64,000 bases of DNA from Camelus bactrianus. Lineage: Eukaryota > Chordata > Mammalia > Artiodactyla > Camelidae. The notes under the pieces were generated by a model, which made no database searches, was not told where the DNA came from, and saw only the letters and a program-made list of their open reading frames with translations. The stretch spans positions 27,538,645-27,602,644 of the forward strand of contig NC_133564.1 in the NCBI RefSeq assembly GCF_048773025.1. The letters run 5' to 3'. A program made the position numbers and the translations under genes. Of the stretch, positions 35,497 through 48,089 are shown one piece after another. Numbering within the stretch: position 1 is the first letter of the stretch; each line of letters begins with the position of its first letter.

Positions 35497-36237
35497 GCTA
35501 AGAGGCTGGAATTTATAAAGAAGAAAATATTTTTATGTCATTCTTCAATCATGCTGTATGTAAAGGGATCAGCCCTATTGTTCCTGAAGCACTGTCAGTC
35601 CTGTAAAATGGTAATCTAGGAAAGAACAAACTTGGGGGACATCCTTATCCTTGACTACCTGTGCAAACAGGTGTGATTGTTAAAATCTGGTGTTGCTTTG
35701 TCCTCACTTTCTTATGTTTACTTGGCAATTTTCTAATTTTCTCTATCCCCAGGGGAAACTATTAGGTCTCTTGTTGAGTTCATTAGCATTGCCCAGTGAA
35801 TTAAAATGTAGGAGACCCGCTTGAAAGGAACCAGAGAACACTATTTGTTAATGAAGCGTCTTACCTGAACAAGTTTTCCCTCATCAGGCTAGGGAAAACA
35901 AAGGCATGCTTCACAAAGGGCTCGTGCAGGAGAAGGGAAAGAATGTCTCACTTCCACTGATTATGGAAGCGAGAAAGTGGCTGGTGTTCAGTCTCGCCTC
36001 CAGGAAGGGCCCTCCAGGCTGCATCTGTGTAGTATCCCTGGCGTATCTGGTTGACTGCAGTGTGATTACAGCTTAGTCCACAAGGATATGTAATTTGGTC
36101 TGCTTAAATGGAGAATCATTACTGAGGTCAGCGACTGCAGTGCCTAATGACTCAACCTTTGTAGAAGCAGATGGTGGGCAACCTTCGTTTTACAAGTATA
36201 TACGGACAAAGGTGGATATGTATATACACACACACAC
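35497..36237. other. No gene or recognised repeat
   Basis: Plain sequence ending in a short (CA)n at 36226-36239. The 60-codon frame at 36095 has no domain. Confidence 0.4.
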
Positions 36238-37210
36238 AGAGGTGGTTCTCATTTTGCACAATAGTCCAGGACCATAAAATGACTATTCAAGTTAAAATCA
36301 AGCAAGGTTTCTTAATCATCTATTGGAAAAGTTATATTTTTTGATCAAAACATGAAAACCACTCTTAGTGTCAGTTACAAATGTATGGAGAAGAAAAATA
36401 GTAAAGGAAACATGTATTTACTACCCTGTGATTAAAAAACATTAAAATATTAAAATCAAAACTATTTTCTTTGTTAAACTGTAACAAGTAGTTTGATCAG
36501 TGTTTGCCGCCTCCTCCTGCTGTAACTTACAATGAAAAGCAAGCATCTTGTCCATGTTGTCAGTTCCTGTCTAAGTTTGGATCCCCTTCCAACAGTTTGT
36601 TCTTTGTACTTTTAAGGTCATGCAGTAATCCCGAGGTTCTCCTTAATAGGTTTTTGTTTTTGTTTTTGATTTTTGTTAGAGTCACTTCCTCTGGTCTCTC
36701 TTCATTCTTTTGGTTACAACCTCTTTCCTCATTTATGTCAGTAAGTTTGCCTTTATTGAGTTCTCCTGGCTGCAAATCTAGGGTCTGTCTCTCAGAAGGC
36801 GACCACAGCAACATCCCCACAGCCGGCCATTTCTTTTATCACTCTAAGTTCGATTCAGATACCACTTCCAAAATCATCACTTTTCATTTCCTTGCTGAGA
36901 TTTTTATCTTTGTTAGCTACTTTCCTCTTTTAATTATTCATGCTTGTAAAATATCACATGGATGTATAATGAGGAGACAAAAGGCCAGCACAAATACACG
37001 CTTTGTTGTCTGTGCTTAAAGGTGCACAGTGAGGCATCACTGGCAGACTTTAATTGCTGTATTAGTTACTGACCGTGATGCACTTCTGTTACGCACATTA
37101 TGATCTGTCAACGGAAAAGCCAGCAGTGGAGCTGGTATTTTTGCAATTACTACGAGTTAACATACTGTGGAAACTCAACTTAAACCACGTTGTTGAGGAA
37201 CTAGTGGTAT
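36238..37210. mobile_element. Possible ancient DNA transposon (Tigger/hAT type)
   Basis: Left edge 'gaggtggttctcattttgca' and right edge, reversed, 'ccactagttcctcaacaacg' resemble imperfect terminal inverted repeats of the 'ggttctca/gttcctcaac' kind. The 171-codon plus frame and 86-codon minus frame inside match no transposase I recognise. The evidence is thin; the block may equally be unique DNA. Confidence 0.3.
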
Positions 37211-37278
37211 TTGAGTAAACCATGTATTATGGTAACTAAAATTCACATACTTGGAATGGTGCAAAGCAAAGACTGCCT

Positions 37279-37281
37279 CTG

Positions 37282-37313
<32 letters not shown>
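37279..37313. repeat. (GT)n microsatellite
   Basis: About 17 GT units with one TTT interruption. Confidence 0.95.
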
Positions 37314-37963
37314 ATTTATTTGCAAGTCTATCTTTCCTTCTATAATGTAAATCCCTGTGTATCAGACCCCTCTTACGTACCACTTCTGATGTTTTTGGCA
37401 ACTTCCTTTACCCCAGGTGCTCTGTGACTGATTTCAAAGGGAAAAATTCAGTTGTGCCTTATGCTCCCATCAGGCATGTCTGACCCCCACCCCCAGTTTT
37501 CCTGTTTACACTGAGGTATGAGATGCCAGAGCATCTGCTTGACACCCACACACGTGCACCCCAGTGGGTGAACCAGTAGAGTGGGTTTCTCTCTTCCTTT
37601 AATTTAGACACACTGTTTTGAGACTCACGCATTTGTATAATCTCTCATAGGGACATCCTTACAAGATCAAACAATCTCTTGTGCTGAACCAAAAGCCAAG
37701 ATTTCATGCTGAGTCTTCCAATGTTAACACACATGGATCTGGGAACCACGGGAAGTAACGGTAGCCTTTCACCATCCTCTCAGAGACCTATGCCTAGAAC
37801 TCTGCTTGCTATGCTCACAAAATTGGCTTCTGCTAGGTTACAGTGTCTCATTCCCAAAAGAGGAACAATTCTTTTTAAAGTAGGGTAAGTATTCCAGTGA
37901 ACTAGAGTCTACTACTACCATGTGGTTACTTTGGGCTGTTCATACCAGCAGATCAACCCTCAA

Positions 37964-37991
37964 GGGAAGTGTTTAAAGGGAAGTGTTTAAT
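37964..37991. repeat. 14-bp tandem duplication
   Basis: 'gggaagtgtttaaa' is followed directly by 'gggaagtgtttaat'. Confidence 0.9.
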
Positions 37992-38694
37992 GTACTTATA
38001 ATGTAATGAACCAAGAATCAAAAAAAACTGATGGAACTGGAGCTAACCAATGTAGGAAATTAGAAGTATATTTGGAACTTGGAATTTACTGAGAAACATC
38101 TCACGAAGCTTTCCCACCCAGTAATAACAATAGAGAATTACTGGAACCATGACCCAACAAAAACAAGGCAATAAAGGCTGAGACCTTTTTTAAGGATGTG
38201 ATTTTGGTCGTCCTACAGGCAAGCTACCAGACCAAAGCACAAAGTCGTGGTGCAGGTGGGATACCTACTGTTTGGAGGGTAGGGGAGGAAGAAGAGAAAA
38301 ATCAGCTATGTCCTCAGGACCAACTGCAACAGCAGAGAGTATAGCTTGTTTCAAGAAACTTCTTGCATTAAGACCTTTCAGACTCTATGGCTGAGTACCT
38401 AAACTTATACCACCCTTCCTGAGAAAAAAGTGAGGATTATCTTTTTCTCTTGAAAATGGAGGCCACTATTGTAGAATCGGAGCCAGACTGATTGCTATTC
38501 CATGCCATCAGTTGTGGTAGCCCATGGTGGCTCCTTACCAACCTATTCCACAAGATTTTCTCTCATTTTGGGGATACTGCATTCCTGATAAAGTAAGGGC
38601 ATCTGGTTTTCTTTTTTCGTTTTTGGCTTCTAGCTCTGCTGGCTGGGGAGACCCATCTAAGATAGCCTACAAGGCAGAGAATGTACTTGCTTGG

Positions 38695-39415
38695 TGGTTC
38701 CTGCCTTTTAGCGTGTATTTACTGCCTATTAGGTGTCAACTAATGAAGCAGGTATTTAGACATACAGACACAACCCCTTTCTTAAAGGAGTTACAATTGA
38801 GTGGGGAATTAGGGGAATTGGAAAAAGGAAATAGAAAGTAAGAGCTATCAATTTGCCTGGTGTCAATGAAGACTTGGTAAAATAAAACCGCAGGTGAATT
38901 TGAGGGTGACTAGCAGACAAGATAGATGAAGTCCTTCCAGGCAGATGGGGTAGCAGTCCAAAGGTGTAAAGGCATGCTGGAACATGGCCTGTGCAAGAGA
39001 ACAGCCAGGAACTCAGAAAGACTGGCCTGTGTGAAGGATAAAGGTGAAAACCAAGATAATCCAGGAGTGGGGTCTTTGGGCTAGGCAAAGAAATCAAAAC
39101 ATTATCACATGGGCAATAGACGGTCATTAAGAAATTGCAAGCAGGAGACCAACATAAACCGATTTTCTAGTTTGAAAGGGCTCTTTGAAGGTAGGGAGAA
39201 GGATTGATGGGAAATAGGAGGCAATTATAAGCGTCTAGCTAAGAGATTATGAAAGCCTCAAGTAGGCAGTGCCAGTGTGGACAAGGAGAGTGAACATATT
39301 TAAGAGACTTTCAGAAGGTAAAACCAACACTGCTTGCTAATATTGTGAATGGTAGGAAAGAAGATAAAGAAGAGGAAATAGTCTATGATGATTTCCACCT
39401 TTATGGCTTAAGCAA
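38695..39415 (-). mobile_element. L2 LINE 3' half, antisense
   Basis: Classic antisense L2 order: 'aaggagttacaattgagtgg', 'cttccaggcagatggggtag', 'aaggtgtaaaggcatgctgg', 'aagaaattgcaagcaggaga', 'ataggaggcaattataagcg', 'gagattatgaaagcctcaag'. The 105-codon plus and 123-codon minus frames are relics. Confidence 0.88.
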
Positions 39416-39454
39416 TACACTGAATTGGAAAATTCCCTCCAAGAGCTAAGTTTT

Positions 39455-39515
39455 TCTAACCTCAGCATCTAGCAGCAGAATGTTTGGCAAAGAGTTGATG
39501 TTCGGTAAATTTAAA
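39455..39515 (+). mobile_element. MIR/L2-type 3' end
   Basis: 'cagcatctagcagcagaatg' and 'agagttgatgttcggtaaat' resemble the shared MIR/L2 tail. Short and decayed. Confidence 0.35.
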
Positions 39516-41116
39516 ATTTATTTCTAAACTGTCCAACTTCCTCTAGGACCACCCCTTATCCCATCCACCCTGCAAACTGATTCCCATTGAGAAAGTCAGT
39601 AAGAACTAATACTGTTTTCTTAAGGAATAATTTAAATGTTTCTGTCTTAAATAAAAATGATAAAAAGTGTTCAGCAATAAGTAAGATGCTTTGACTAGAT
39701 TTAGGCCTTGGAGCGTAGTTTCCACATTTAGTTGAGTGTTTGGCCATCTGGATTTTCCACATGGATCTATTTGAAAAGCAAACTCCAATGGTTTATAACA
39801 CAAAATTAACTTGTTTCAAGGGCCAAGCAACATATTTCCTTCTAGACTATCTTGACAGCTTACTTCTTTGCATTTCATCTGTGCACGTATTTGGGGGAGA
39901 AATGTATCTTTCAATGTGATTCCTGACAGCATTATTTAAGATTCGAAGTGTTTTGCCTCCGGAGAACACAAGTCACATTTGTTAATTTTGATTTATAGCT
40001 AATGTTTGGTACTCCACTCATGACTTTCACTTAACACACTTAATGAGCATCAGTTCTCACAGTGCCCCATATGTGGTCTGAAAATGTTATTTACAGCCTC
40101 TCAATGAGGGAAATGTCACAACAAGAACTTAGATCTCAGCAGGCAGCAGAATAAGCCAGGCTGGGACGAGTTCAGATCCAGGAACTTCATATATGCAATT
40201 TCAGTGGGTCACATGCTCAGAGATGAACTTTCATATAGACATATATAGATATATTCTTATAGAATATATGTATGTGTATATTTAACCAGATAGTATTAGT
40301 ATAATTATGAAGTTTCAAAATTCCAAATGAGACACACAATCAAAATGCCACGTTGATGTCATACAGATGGAGAAATGAAAGGGCGTTTGAATTTAACAAG
40401 TAGGTCATGGGTTATCACTAAACAGATATTTTCAGTCAATTACAGAGGAAGAAGCCAAAGTGCAGTAGATTGAGGTAAGAATAAACGTGTAAGAGGATGG
40501 ACAGTAGCTGTAACATCTCTTACGAGAACTGTAGTGTGCAGGAAAAAAGATAAGACTGGATTTTGATTATGAGATAAGGCAATGGTGGAGAGGTAGGGTT
40601 TAACACTGTTTTTGTAATGGGAAAGTCTCGAATCTATTTTTAGTCTTAAGAGAAAACAGCCAGGAAAGAGAAAGTTTGAAGAACAAAGAGAGAAGAGGGG
40701 TTGACTAGCCCTGGAGAAATGGGGAAATTAAGTCAAGTGAAGGGAAGATCACTAATTGTGTTTTCATACAATGCTGACACAGGACTTTGACTTATTCAAT
40801 TACACTTGACTAAAGAAGCTGACTCCAGAGATTTATGGTGAAGCTAATGTAACTTACCCTCAGGAACTCTGACATGCACAGGCTCCTCCTAAAAATCAGA
40901 GGAGTCTAATAATGTTATACCTGGTCCTATGTGTTTGTGTAATATCAAAAACATGATATTTTATAAATAATTGGCACAGACTACTCTACATTTCTACTCA
41001 ATTTCATTTCCATCATACTTCACTTTGTATCAAGTGGCCAAAGAATGGCTCAGAGCATTTTGGGGATTTATCTAAGTGGGATTTAATTTAGGAATATATT
41101 TAGTTTGCTTTTAGTG

Positions 41117-41162
<46 letters not shown>

Positions 41163-42029
41163 GGCTTATAGATAACTCTCATGGACAGATAAATTTTTTA
41201 CCATCATTCCAGCATAGAAATATCCTTCAGAAATACCCCAACCATCCACTTGGCTAGTCACCAGAAGCCATCACATTAAAGTGCATAACCATGGGTTGTT
41301 TAGCCATGTAAGGTAACCATGTGTCTGGTACCAAAGGATGTAGACAGTGGAGCAAAAACAAAATGTGCAATGCATGAAGCCAGAAGCCAATCTTTGGCAA
41401 AATTCTCCAAACTATACAGCTTATATAAGAAAAAACTTGAATAAGGTCCTAAAAGTTGACAACATTCTAAAATTTTGTATGACTTTATCAATGAATTGTA
41501 AAGCTGACACTCTTTTAAACTACCAGTCATTAGAACATAACACATTTAGTCAGTCATAATTCAATTATCTGTTTTTCTTTAGCAAATTATATTTAAAAAT
41601 CCATATAAGAAGGGGCTTTCAGAGAATGTGTCATGAAAACATGTAGGATGAAAGAGTTTAGAGGTGTCAAGCAGTTAATTAATAAAAATTATGCCATTTT
41701 TCTGAATTTTCTGATGATTGTGCTATTTATCATACATTAAATATGTAATTTATTTCCATAGCTTTCTCTTAATAAATGTTCATTTTTGCACTCAATTTTG
41801 TATTCATAATTTTGGAGTCTTTTCTCAAAATTGTATGAGTTTCAGGTTATACAAAACCTAGATCCACTGTGCATGGGGGCTGGGTGTCCAGTTAGGCACA
41901 GGGACCTCAAATTTGAGAATCAGAGGAATGAGGGGCAGGAAGCCTGGTGGTTCACTTCAGGAAATGGAAGCCTGATTTTGTAAGTTCCCAGATTCAGACT
42001 GTAAAAGCAGTGGGAGGAAAGAGTATATT
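39516..42029. other. No gene; little recognised
   Basis: AT-rich DNA with a (TA)-rich stretch near 40240 and one (AC)n. Overlapping frames at 41300-41559 on both strands have no domain. Confidence 0.4.
41120..41159. repeat. (AC)n microsatellite
   Basis: About 20 uninterrupted AC units. Confidence 0.95.
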
Positions 42030-42125
42030 TATGGCCACAGAGGGAAGAAGGATACTATTTGTAGAGCTTTGCAATTTTCCAGACACGACAGCAGACACTT
42101 CATGTATGCTAATTCACTTAGCGCT
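42030..42125 (-). mobile_element. MIR fragment, antisense
   Basis: 'gagctttgcaattttccaga' and 'catgtatgctaattcactta' match a reversed MIR 3' region. Confidence 0.45.
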
Positions 42126-42139
42126 CTCCATACTAATAT

Positions 42140-42310
42140 CTGACCCTTACTGAGTATTTACCCACTTACCATATGGCAGGAACTATTCCATGCATTTTAT
42201 ATACAGTAACTCATTTAGTGGTTTCAACAATCCTAGAAGATTTGCTATGATTAGTCCCCATTTAACTAGTAGGGAAGTTGGCAGAACTCAAATTAGTAGT
42301 CGAGTCATGA
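42140..42310 (-). mobile_element. MIR SINE, antisense
   Basis: 'taccatatggcaggaact', 'cagtaactcatttagtggtt' and 'caacaatcctagaagatttg' follow reversed MIR. Confidence 0.75.
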
Positions 42311-42429
42311 TCATACACAAGATTTTTGTTTTCAAAACTACAACTTTAGCCCTTATAGTATGCTTGCCTCATACTGACATTAGTAAATCCATTAAATCAA
42401 TTTTTTTCTCTGCTCCTCTATAAACTGTA

Positions 42430-42545
42430 AGGACATAAAGGATCAGTCCATCTAAATAACATGTTCAAGGTCACATAGGCTGTGATGGAGCTGACGTTTA
42501 AAATTCTTCCGAGTGGTTTCAAAACCATACAATGTTCTGCTTCAC
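42430..42545 (-). mobile_element. MIR core fragment, antisense
   Basis: 'acatgttcaaggtcacatag' and 'gctgtgatggagctgacg' match the reversed MIR core. Probably the same element as 42140-42310, separated by an unrelated stretch. Confidence 0.6.
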
Positions 42546-43188
42546 CAAACTGTCACTCATTAAGACCAGTTACTCTGCATAGTGTCTTCTTCACCAGGTA
42601 ATCTCCAAATATGGAAAAACGCCTGTGTCAGCTTACTGAAATTCAACCACCATGAGCCCTTTTCTTGTCTGCTACTCAGTCCTCAGACTGCAGCTGGGTA
42701 AGGAGGTTGGGGAGAAAATCCTGAAGCATTTGGCCTGTGCCTGGTAGGACAGTGCTCTTGGACAAGACAGAGAAGGTCAGCTAGATTAGACCTGTCAGGA
42801 GACATAAGAGAAAAGCACGCACTGGATGAAGAGAGGAGTCAGCACGGGTTACAGCCCAATGCAGGTATAGTGTCGCAAATCAGAAAATAGTGAGATAAAT
42901 TCTTGCCACCTTTGTTTTCTAAATTCCTTTCTGTTTTGTGGGGGGGAGGGGGATTCTTTGGTTTGCTTTTTGTTTTTAAGGCAGAGAGGGGTCCTTCTCA
43001 TCATACTTGTCATTGCAAATCAATTAGTAAACTATTAAGTGTCTGTGGAATGACACAAAATGACAAAGTCAATTCTTCTTCCTTGAGTTTTATCACACAG
43101 GACAGCCAGCACCAGCTAAGGCAAATGGGAGAGATTTTTAAAGTATATTTGTCATGATTTATCAATAAAATGTATTCATTGCTGCAGC
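42546..43188. other. No gene or recognised repeat
   Basis: Contains a G-rich run at 42940-42954. The 84-codon frame at 42903 has no domain. Confidence 0.4.
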
Positions 43189-43328
43189 CATACTAATTTG
43201 GTACAAACCAAGTAGACTGTAAATCTCCTAGGAATTGTATTCTAGTTTTATACCAAGTTAGTACTAGTCATACTAATTTGGTATAAATTAAGTAGACTAT
43301 AAATCACGTAGGAATTGTATCCTAGTTT
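43189..43328. repeat. 80-bp-period tandem duplication with inverted arm
   Basis: 60-bp copies at 43189-43248 and 43269-43328 agree at about 87% by eye. Between them, 43251-43262 is the inverted match (11 of 12) of the motif 'actaatttggta' that starts each copy (43192-43203 and 43272-43283). Confidence 0.85.
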
Positions 43329-43499
43329 CTAGTATTCTAAATAAACATTCTGAACAAGCACAAGTGCTCCTAACATGACACAGAAAGTCAGAAAAGGGAG
43401 TTAACTAACAATGACACTTAATCTAGTCTTAACTACTGAGTAGGACTGGACATACAGTGGTTTAAAAAAATAATAATAAAGTGAGACTAATATTATCAA
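43329..43499. other. No gene
   Basis: Nothing recognised. A short AATA-rich run lies near 43467. Confidence 0.4.
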
Positions 43500-44005
43500 G
43501 AAAGGAATAAAGTGAAAACAGAATGACAGAAGACCAACAGAACAGAGGGTTGTTTTTTTAGTTGGAGAACCATGGCAAGCAATGTTTGATAGGTGGATTG
43601 GGTGTAGATTTTTGAGACCAAGCTGAGGAATCTGGACTTCATAAAATGGAGAATTATCAACATTTAAAGGAGGTCAATAACTGAGTGAAGTCTATTATTT
43701 GGGGAAACTGATTAGGTGTCAATATGCCGAGTTATCTGGGAAGTTCATGAGCCCCAGGAGAGATTGAATGCAGGGCAATCTATTAGGATATCATTAAAAT
43801 CTTCCAGTGTGAGATGATCAGAAACAGAAATAAGGTGAAAAGTACTGGAATTCTTGTGTTTTCAAGATGAGCCAGGACTTGATGACTATACAACCTAGCT
43901 GGTTGTGTGAGGAAGGATTTACTAGGTAGACGCTATGTTGGCAGGATATGGAGTCCTTCAAGTAATGGAGTGTGGGTGGTGGAGAGGAGACCTAATGTAG
44001 CGCAC
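43500..44005 (-). mobile_element. L2 LINE fragment, antisense
   Basis: 'ctgaggaatctggacttcat', 'gcagggcaatctattaggat', 'atcattaaaatcttccagtg' and 'gtgagatgatcagaaac' match the antisense L2 reverse-transcriptase 3' end. Decayed. Confidence 0.7.
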
Positions 44006-46189
44006 ATCAGTGTTCATGGACGAGACTGGCTATCTGTGGATGTAAAACGAGACTGTTTGCAAATGTGTAGCCTTGTGTTTTAGGACACTCAAATCTCTTA
44101 AACATTATCCATCTCTCTTTACTCTATATCCAGGCTCACCAACTTAATTTCTAATTGACTATTTAGTTTCCCATACAAAAAATCAGGAAAGTGATTGGCT
44201 AGAAATCATGAATGCTACAGACTCTAGAAAGTACCATCCCTATTTTACAGAAATCCCTGGCACTATGGTTTACACATATATTCCCTGTAAATTTGGCTGA
44301 ATGTGTCTCATTGGGTCCAATTAACTCTGGAACTTGGAGAAGACAGAGGTTCTGAGACTAACTCTCCACAGCGCCTGATTAACCAAGGTCATGCTTCCTG
44401 ATAGGGTCTGTCTTGGTGCTAAGTTACACTAGCTTTGCACTTTCCTTGTGTGGCACACATTTCACAGTGCTGTTCCCTTCAAACTGTGATCCTCTACAGA
44501 GAAGGGGCCATCCCTGTACTGGCTAAGACACAGCTGCTCTGTGTTATGCTTGGAGGCTCATTCAAGGAATTGAAATTTCACATAAATGAATTGGTATGAT
44601 TTGATCATTTTGGAAGACACAATAAAGAAAATTATCCTGATAAATGCTCACCTTTTGGTTGTGATACAGTATTCATAAGTGGATGTGACTTTTCAGAGAG
44701 AAGGTCTAAGAATAACTGTGAAAGAGTCCCATGACCTCAGTGCACACCAGCTTAGGCGATCCATACTGAACTACCACATCTTCCTTGTCTTCAAAGCCAT
44801 AAGGCAGTTGTGAGAAGTAATCAAATGTGTTCCTACTGATTTGAGTTTCCCCTATGAAAGGTGCTTGTATAGGAAAAACAAACACTATAAGAAATGATTT
44901 ATGATTATAGAGATGCTCTTAAATGATCTACAGATTTATAATTTAATGAAGTACAAATGAAGGTACTCTGGACTTTACTCCACTGTGCAGCAGATCATTC
45001 ATCTATAATCATATCAAAGGCTAAACATTTCCCCCCCCCTTTCTTTTCCTATCTTTCCCTTTATTTCTTGCTTTCTCTGTGTTGGAGTCTCTGATATACT
45101 GCTTCATCATTTCTATATCTTGATTACATTTTAAAATAAGAATCAGAAATCCCATACGATCCATGAATGCAGAGAAGAGAAGATAGAAAAGAAAGGGTGG
45201 GAATGTCAGCACATATTTGTGAAATTAAAAAGAAAACAGAACAGTGTATCTTAGGAAAACAGGCAATATCTCAAAAACCCAAACCCAGATGTAATCAGAT
45301 TTCAATTCAACCTAGCATCTTTTCAAGTACTTTGCATCTAATAACAGCAGAAATGGGAGTGCATTACATCAAAATGACACATAGAAGGGGTTCACTCAGC
45401 TGGCAGACAGAGGATCTAAGTGCTTGGGATGGTGTTATTTAATGTGTTTATGACTATTGCTTAAGCCTGTTCAGAATTTTGTAACAGAGATATGAATAGT
45501 ACTTACTGTATCTCAATATAGCCACATCTGCATAAAAGGCATATGGAAAATGAATTCCCTCTGCACGCTTTACCCCAAATTACCAGTGCTAATGTATATC
45601 CGGAAATTTTATCGGAAAAACAAACACTGGAAATAAAAGCCAAGGTGTAGTTTTTGGGAAAGAAGTTTGATCCTCAGATTTATTAGTAAGGGATATCTCA
45701 AATAAACTTTTTATTTATTGTCAGTTGATGACTTCAGGATGAACTATGCTTATTCTGTAGTATCATTTCTCCCAAGCATCAAAGGAATATAAACACCCTT
45801 TCCTGTGAAATGGGTCCTTTCTAAGGAGAAACAGAGCAGAAGAAATTCTCACACAATTTAGCCAACAAAATGAAGAAGGGACTCCAGTGAAGAATGAATT
45901 CCCAGGAGAGCCAGGTGACCACATACTTAATGGCAGAATGCTGAGAGATTTTCTAAAGTATATGAGAACCACAAATAATTCTTACGTGTGAAAATTGTGT
46001 GGGGGGCCGTACCCACATACTTCTTGGAATAGGTAGAACGGCTTTATTTCTCAGTATTTCTTAGCTTCTGAATTTAGTAGGTTCCCTGTTTTGCTATAAC
46101 TCTTTTTTTTTATGGCAGCAATTTTCATGTTTTTATAGCATTTTTATGACCCATTGAAAGGCCTCTTGGCACAATGTTTGGCAGTGTTT
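44006..46189. other. No gene or recognised repeat
   Basis: Unique-looking AT-rich sequence with a C9 run at 45032-45040. Frames at 45021-45442 and 45763-45972 lack domains. Confidence 0.4.
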
Positions 46190-47065
46190 CACCTCAGATG
46201 CTGCCACAAAAGAATTCACAACAATAGGGAGCAAAGCTTCACTGAGGAATTCAACCTACGCTTGCCCCAGGTATAATGGATGTCAGCCCCTCAGGTATCT
46301 CAAATTAGCCTACCACTAACTCCATTCTGCTCAGTTCCCCAAACCAATGATGCCTAAGCCTGGACAGAAATCAAGAGAGCCTTTCTCATGAGTGGATGAG
46401 TCCATAGCTCCAAGCCTTGGGCACCCATATGAGAACCAGGCTGCTATGTTAGGTCCCAATCCACCAACATGTCCTCTTACATAGTTTCAGTGGAAAATTC
46501 AGTTCCCTACCAAGACTAGAACTTTGCAGGAAACTGCAGATCAGTTGGCTAAGGAACTGACCATCCTACTCATTTCTTTCCACCTAGTTTATGCCAGTTT
46601 CCAGTGCCCCATGTTCTGTATCTGGGCCTCCAGTCTCAGATGCTGAACAGAGCCCTACGTGAACTTATTCAAATGCTGATGCCCATTCCTAAGACTGCCT
46701 AGACACTCTTGATGGTATCTACACCCCACTTTGACTCAGTCCTGATTTCCATCCCCTACCCTTCAGCCTCCCCTCTGGCTAACAAGACTGGCACAGGTAG
46801 GATTACAGTCATCAGTCTGCCCTTAAGACTACTGACTTGGATTACTGAACCTTTCTTATGGGACACCCTGGTACCCTCAATCTTAGCACACCCCAAATAT
46901 CATTCCCAGAGCATCATATTCTGGCAGTTCAAGCAGCCAGAAGAGGAATGTAGACCCATTTTTCAAGAGGAGAAGGAGGCCATAGGGAACAAAAGTCCAA
47001 GATTTCCCAAACAAATGGGGGGCTGGCATAGGGGAAATAATTCTGCTTTCTTCATCTAGTCCCAT
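46190..47065. other. Unexplained high-complexity block
   Basis: About 870 bp richer in C and T, low in CpG and unlike the flanking AT-rich DNA. It includes a 116-codon plus frame (46709-47059). The translation has no family resemblance I can name and there is no initiator or splice support. It could be an old retrocopy or an unnamed repeat. Confidence 0.3.
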
Positions 47066-47100
47066 TACCTGGAAGGACCAAAATAATGTTGGTCTATTAA

Positions 47101-47141
47101 GAAGGAAGGAAGGAACGAAGGAAGGGAGGGAGGGAGGGTGG
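47101..47141. repeat. (GGAA)n/(GGGA)n microsatellite
   Basis: GAAGGAAGGAAGGAACGAAG, followed by four GGGA-type units. Confidence 0.9.
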
Positions 47142-47308
47142 GATAATCATACCTGTAAACCAACGGAGTGATTACATAGCCTAGACAGGACACAGAACAG
47201 ACATGGAGAGCTCCCTCTTCCTTTCACCTCATTTCTTACCATTTAGTTGATGGTACATTAGAAGTTAGAAATGAATCTCCTGCTTTTGAACCTGATGCAG
47301 TCTGAATT

Positions 47309-47353
47309 AAAATCAACCAGATATCAAAAAAAAAAAAAAAATCAACCAGAGAA
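47309..47353 (+). mobile_element. Poly(A)-only insertion with target-site duplication
   Basis: 'aaaatcaaccaga' (47309-47321) is followed by 'tatc', then an A-run to 47341, whose last As run into a second copy, 'aatcaaccaga' (to 47350). This is the footprint of an L1-type reverse-transcription insertion in which almost only the poly(A) tail was copied. Confidence 0.6.
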
Positions 47354-48089
47354 TTCTGCTTAGTCCAACAAAATTTCAGTCAACTTTAATCCTGAGAATG
47401 CCAAGGAGAGCATCTGGTTCTACCTTTCCAGGTTCTTCCTCCCTGTCCTCCGACACTATGCTTTAGTTATACCGAACCATTTCTGTGTGTTCCCTGCAGT
47501 CTCCTTTATATCTGTGCTGTTAAATGACAATGTGCTCTATCCCTGGAATTTCCTTTAGCCCCCTTCCTACACAGGGAGCCTGGACTGATTTGCCAAAGCC
47601 AACAGTAGACGTCACTTACTCTCTGAGACATTTCCTAAGGCATCTGGTCCCTGTTTATATTGGCAAAGTAAATCATCTTCCTCTCAGAATGTTGTACCAA
47701 TTGGTATTATTTCACAGGGTGGTGGGGGGAGGGCATATACAAGTGAGTAAGTAGATCACAGTATGATAATGTAGACAGAAATGGCGATCAGTAATTATAA
47801 CAGATTATGATGATTATAAAAATACAGTACAAATATAGATGAGGCAGTGATGGGTGGATCATATTCAAAGAGTATTGTTAAATCAGTATTTTTCTGGGTG
47901 GAATTTTCAGATGGTTTTCCCAAAGGCTCTAATGTACTTTGCCTAACTTAACGTTTTTGTAGTTGTTGTCTTGAATGAGATAGATCTCATGCGTATTTTG
48001 ATTCCCAAACTCACTGAAGACTGCTAATACAATGGAAGACAAGATCAAAATTCAAAAAATGTTTCAACCAGCAGGTGAAATTAGGTGGA
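47354..48089. other. No gene or recognised repeat
   Basis: Plain sequence. The 76-codon frame at 47524 has no domain. Confidence 0.4.

Larger units (their letters stand above)
37211..38694. other. No gene; microsatellite and a small tandem duplication
   Basis: Unique-looking sequence. Short frames (37706-37888; 38524-38841, which overlaps L2 text) are not supported as genes. Confidence 0.4.

Noticed and set aside
36504-37019. 171-codon open frame, plus strand
   Set aside because: No recognisable domain; T-rich low-complexity stretches; a minus frame is open over the same DNA. Treated as a chance frame in a possible transposon relic.
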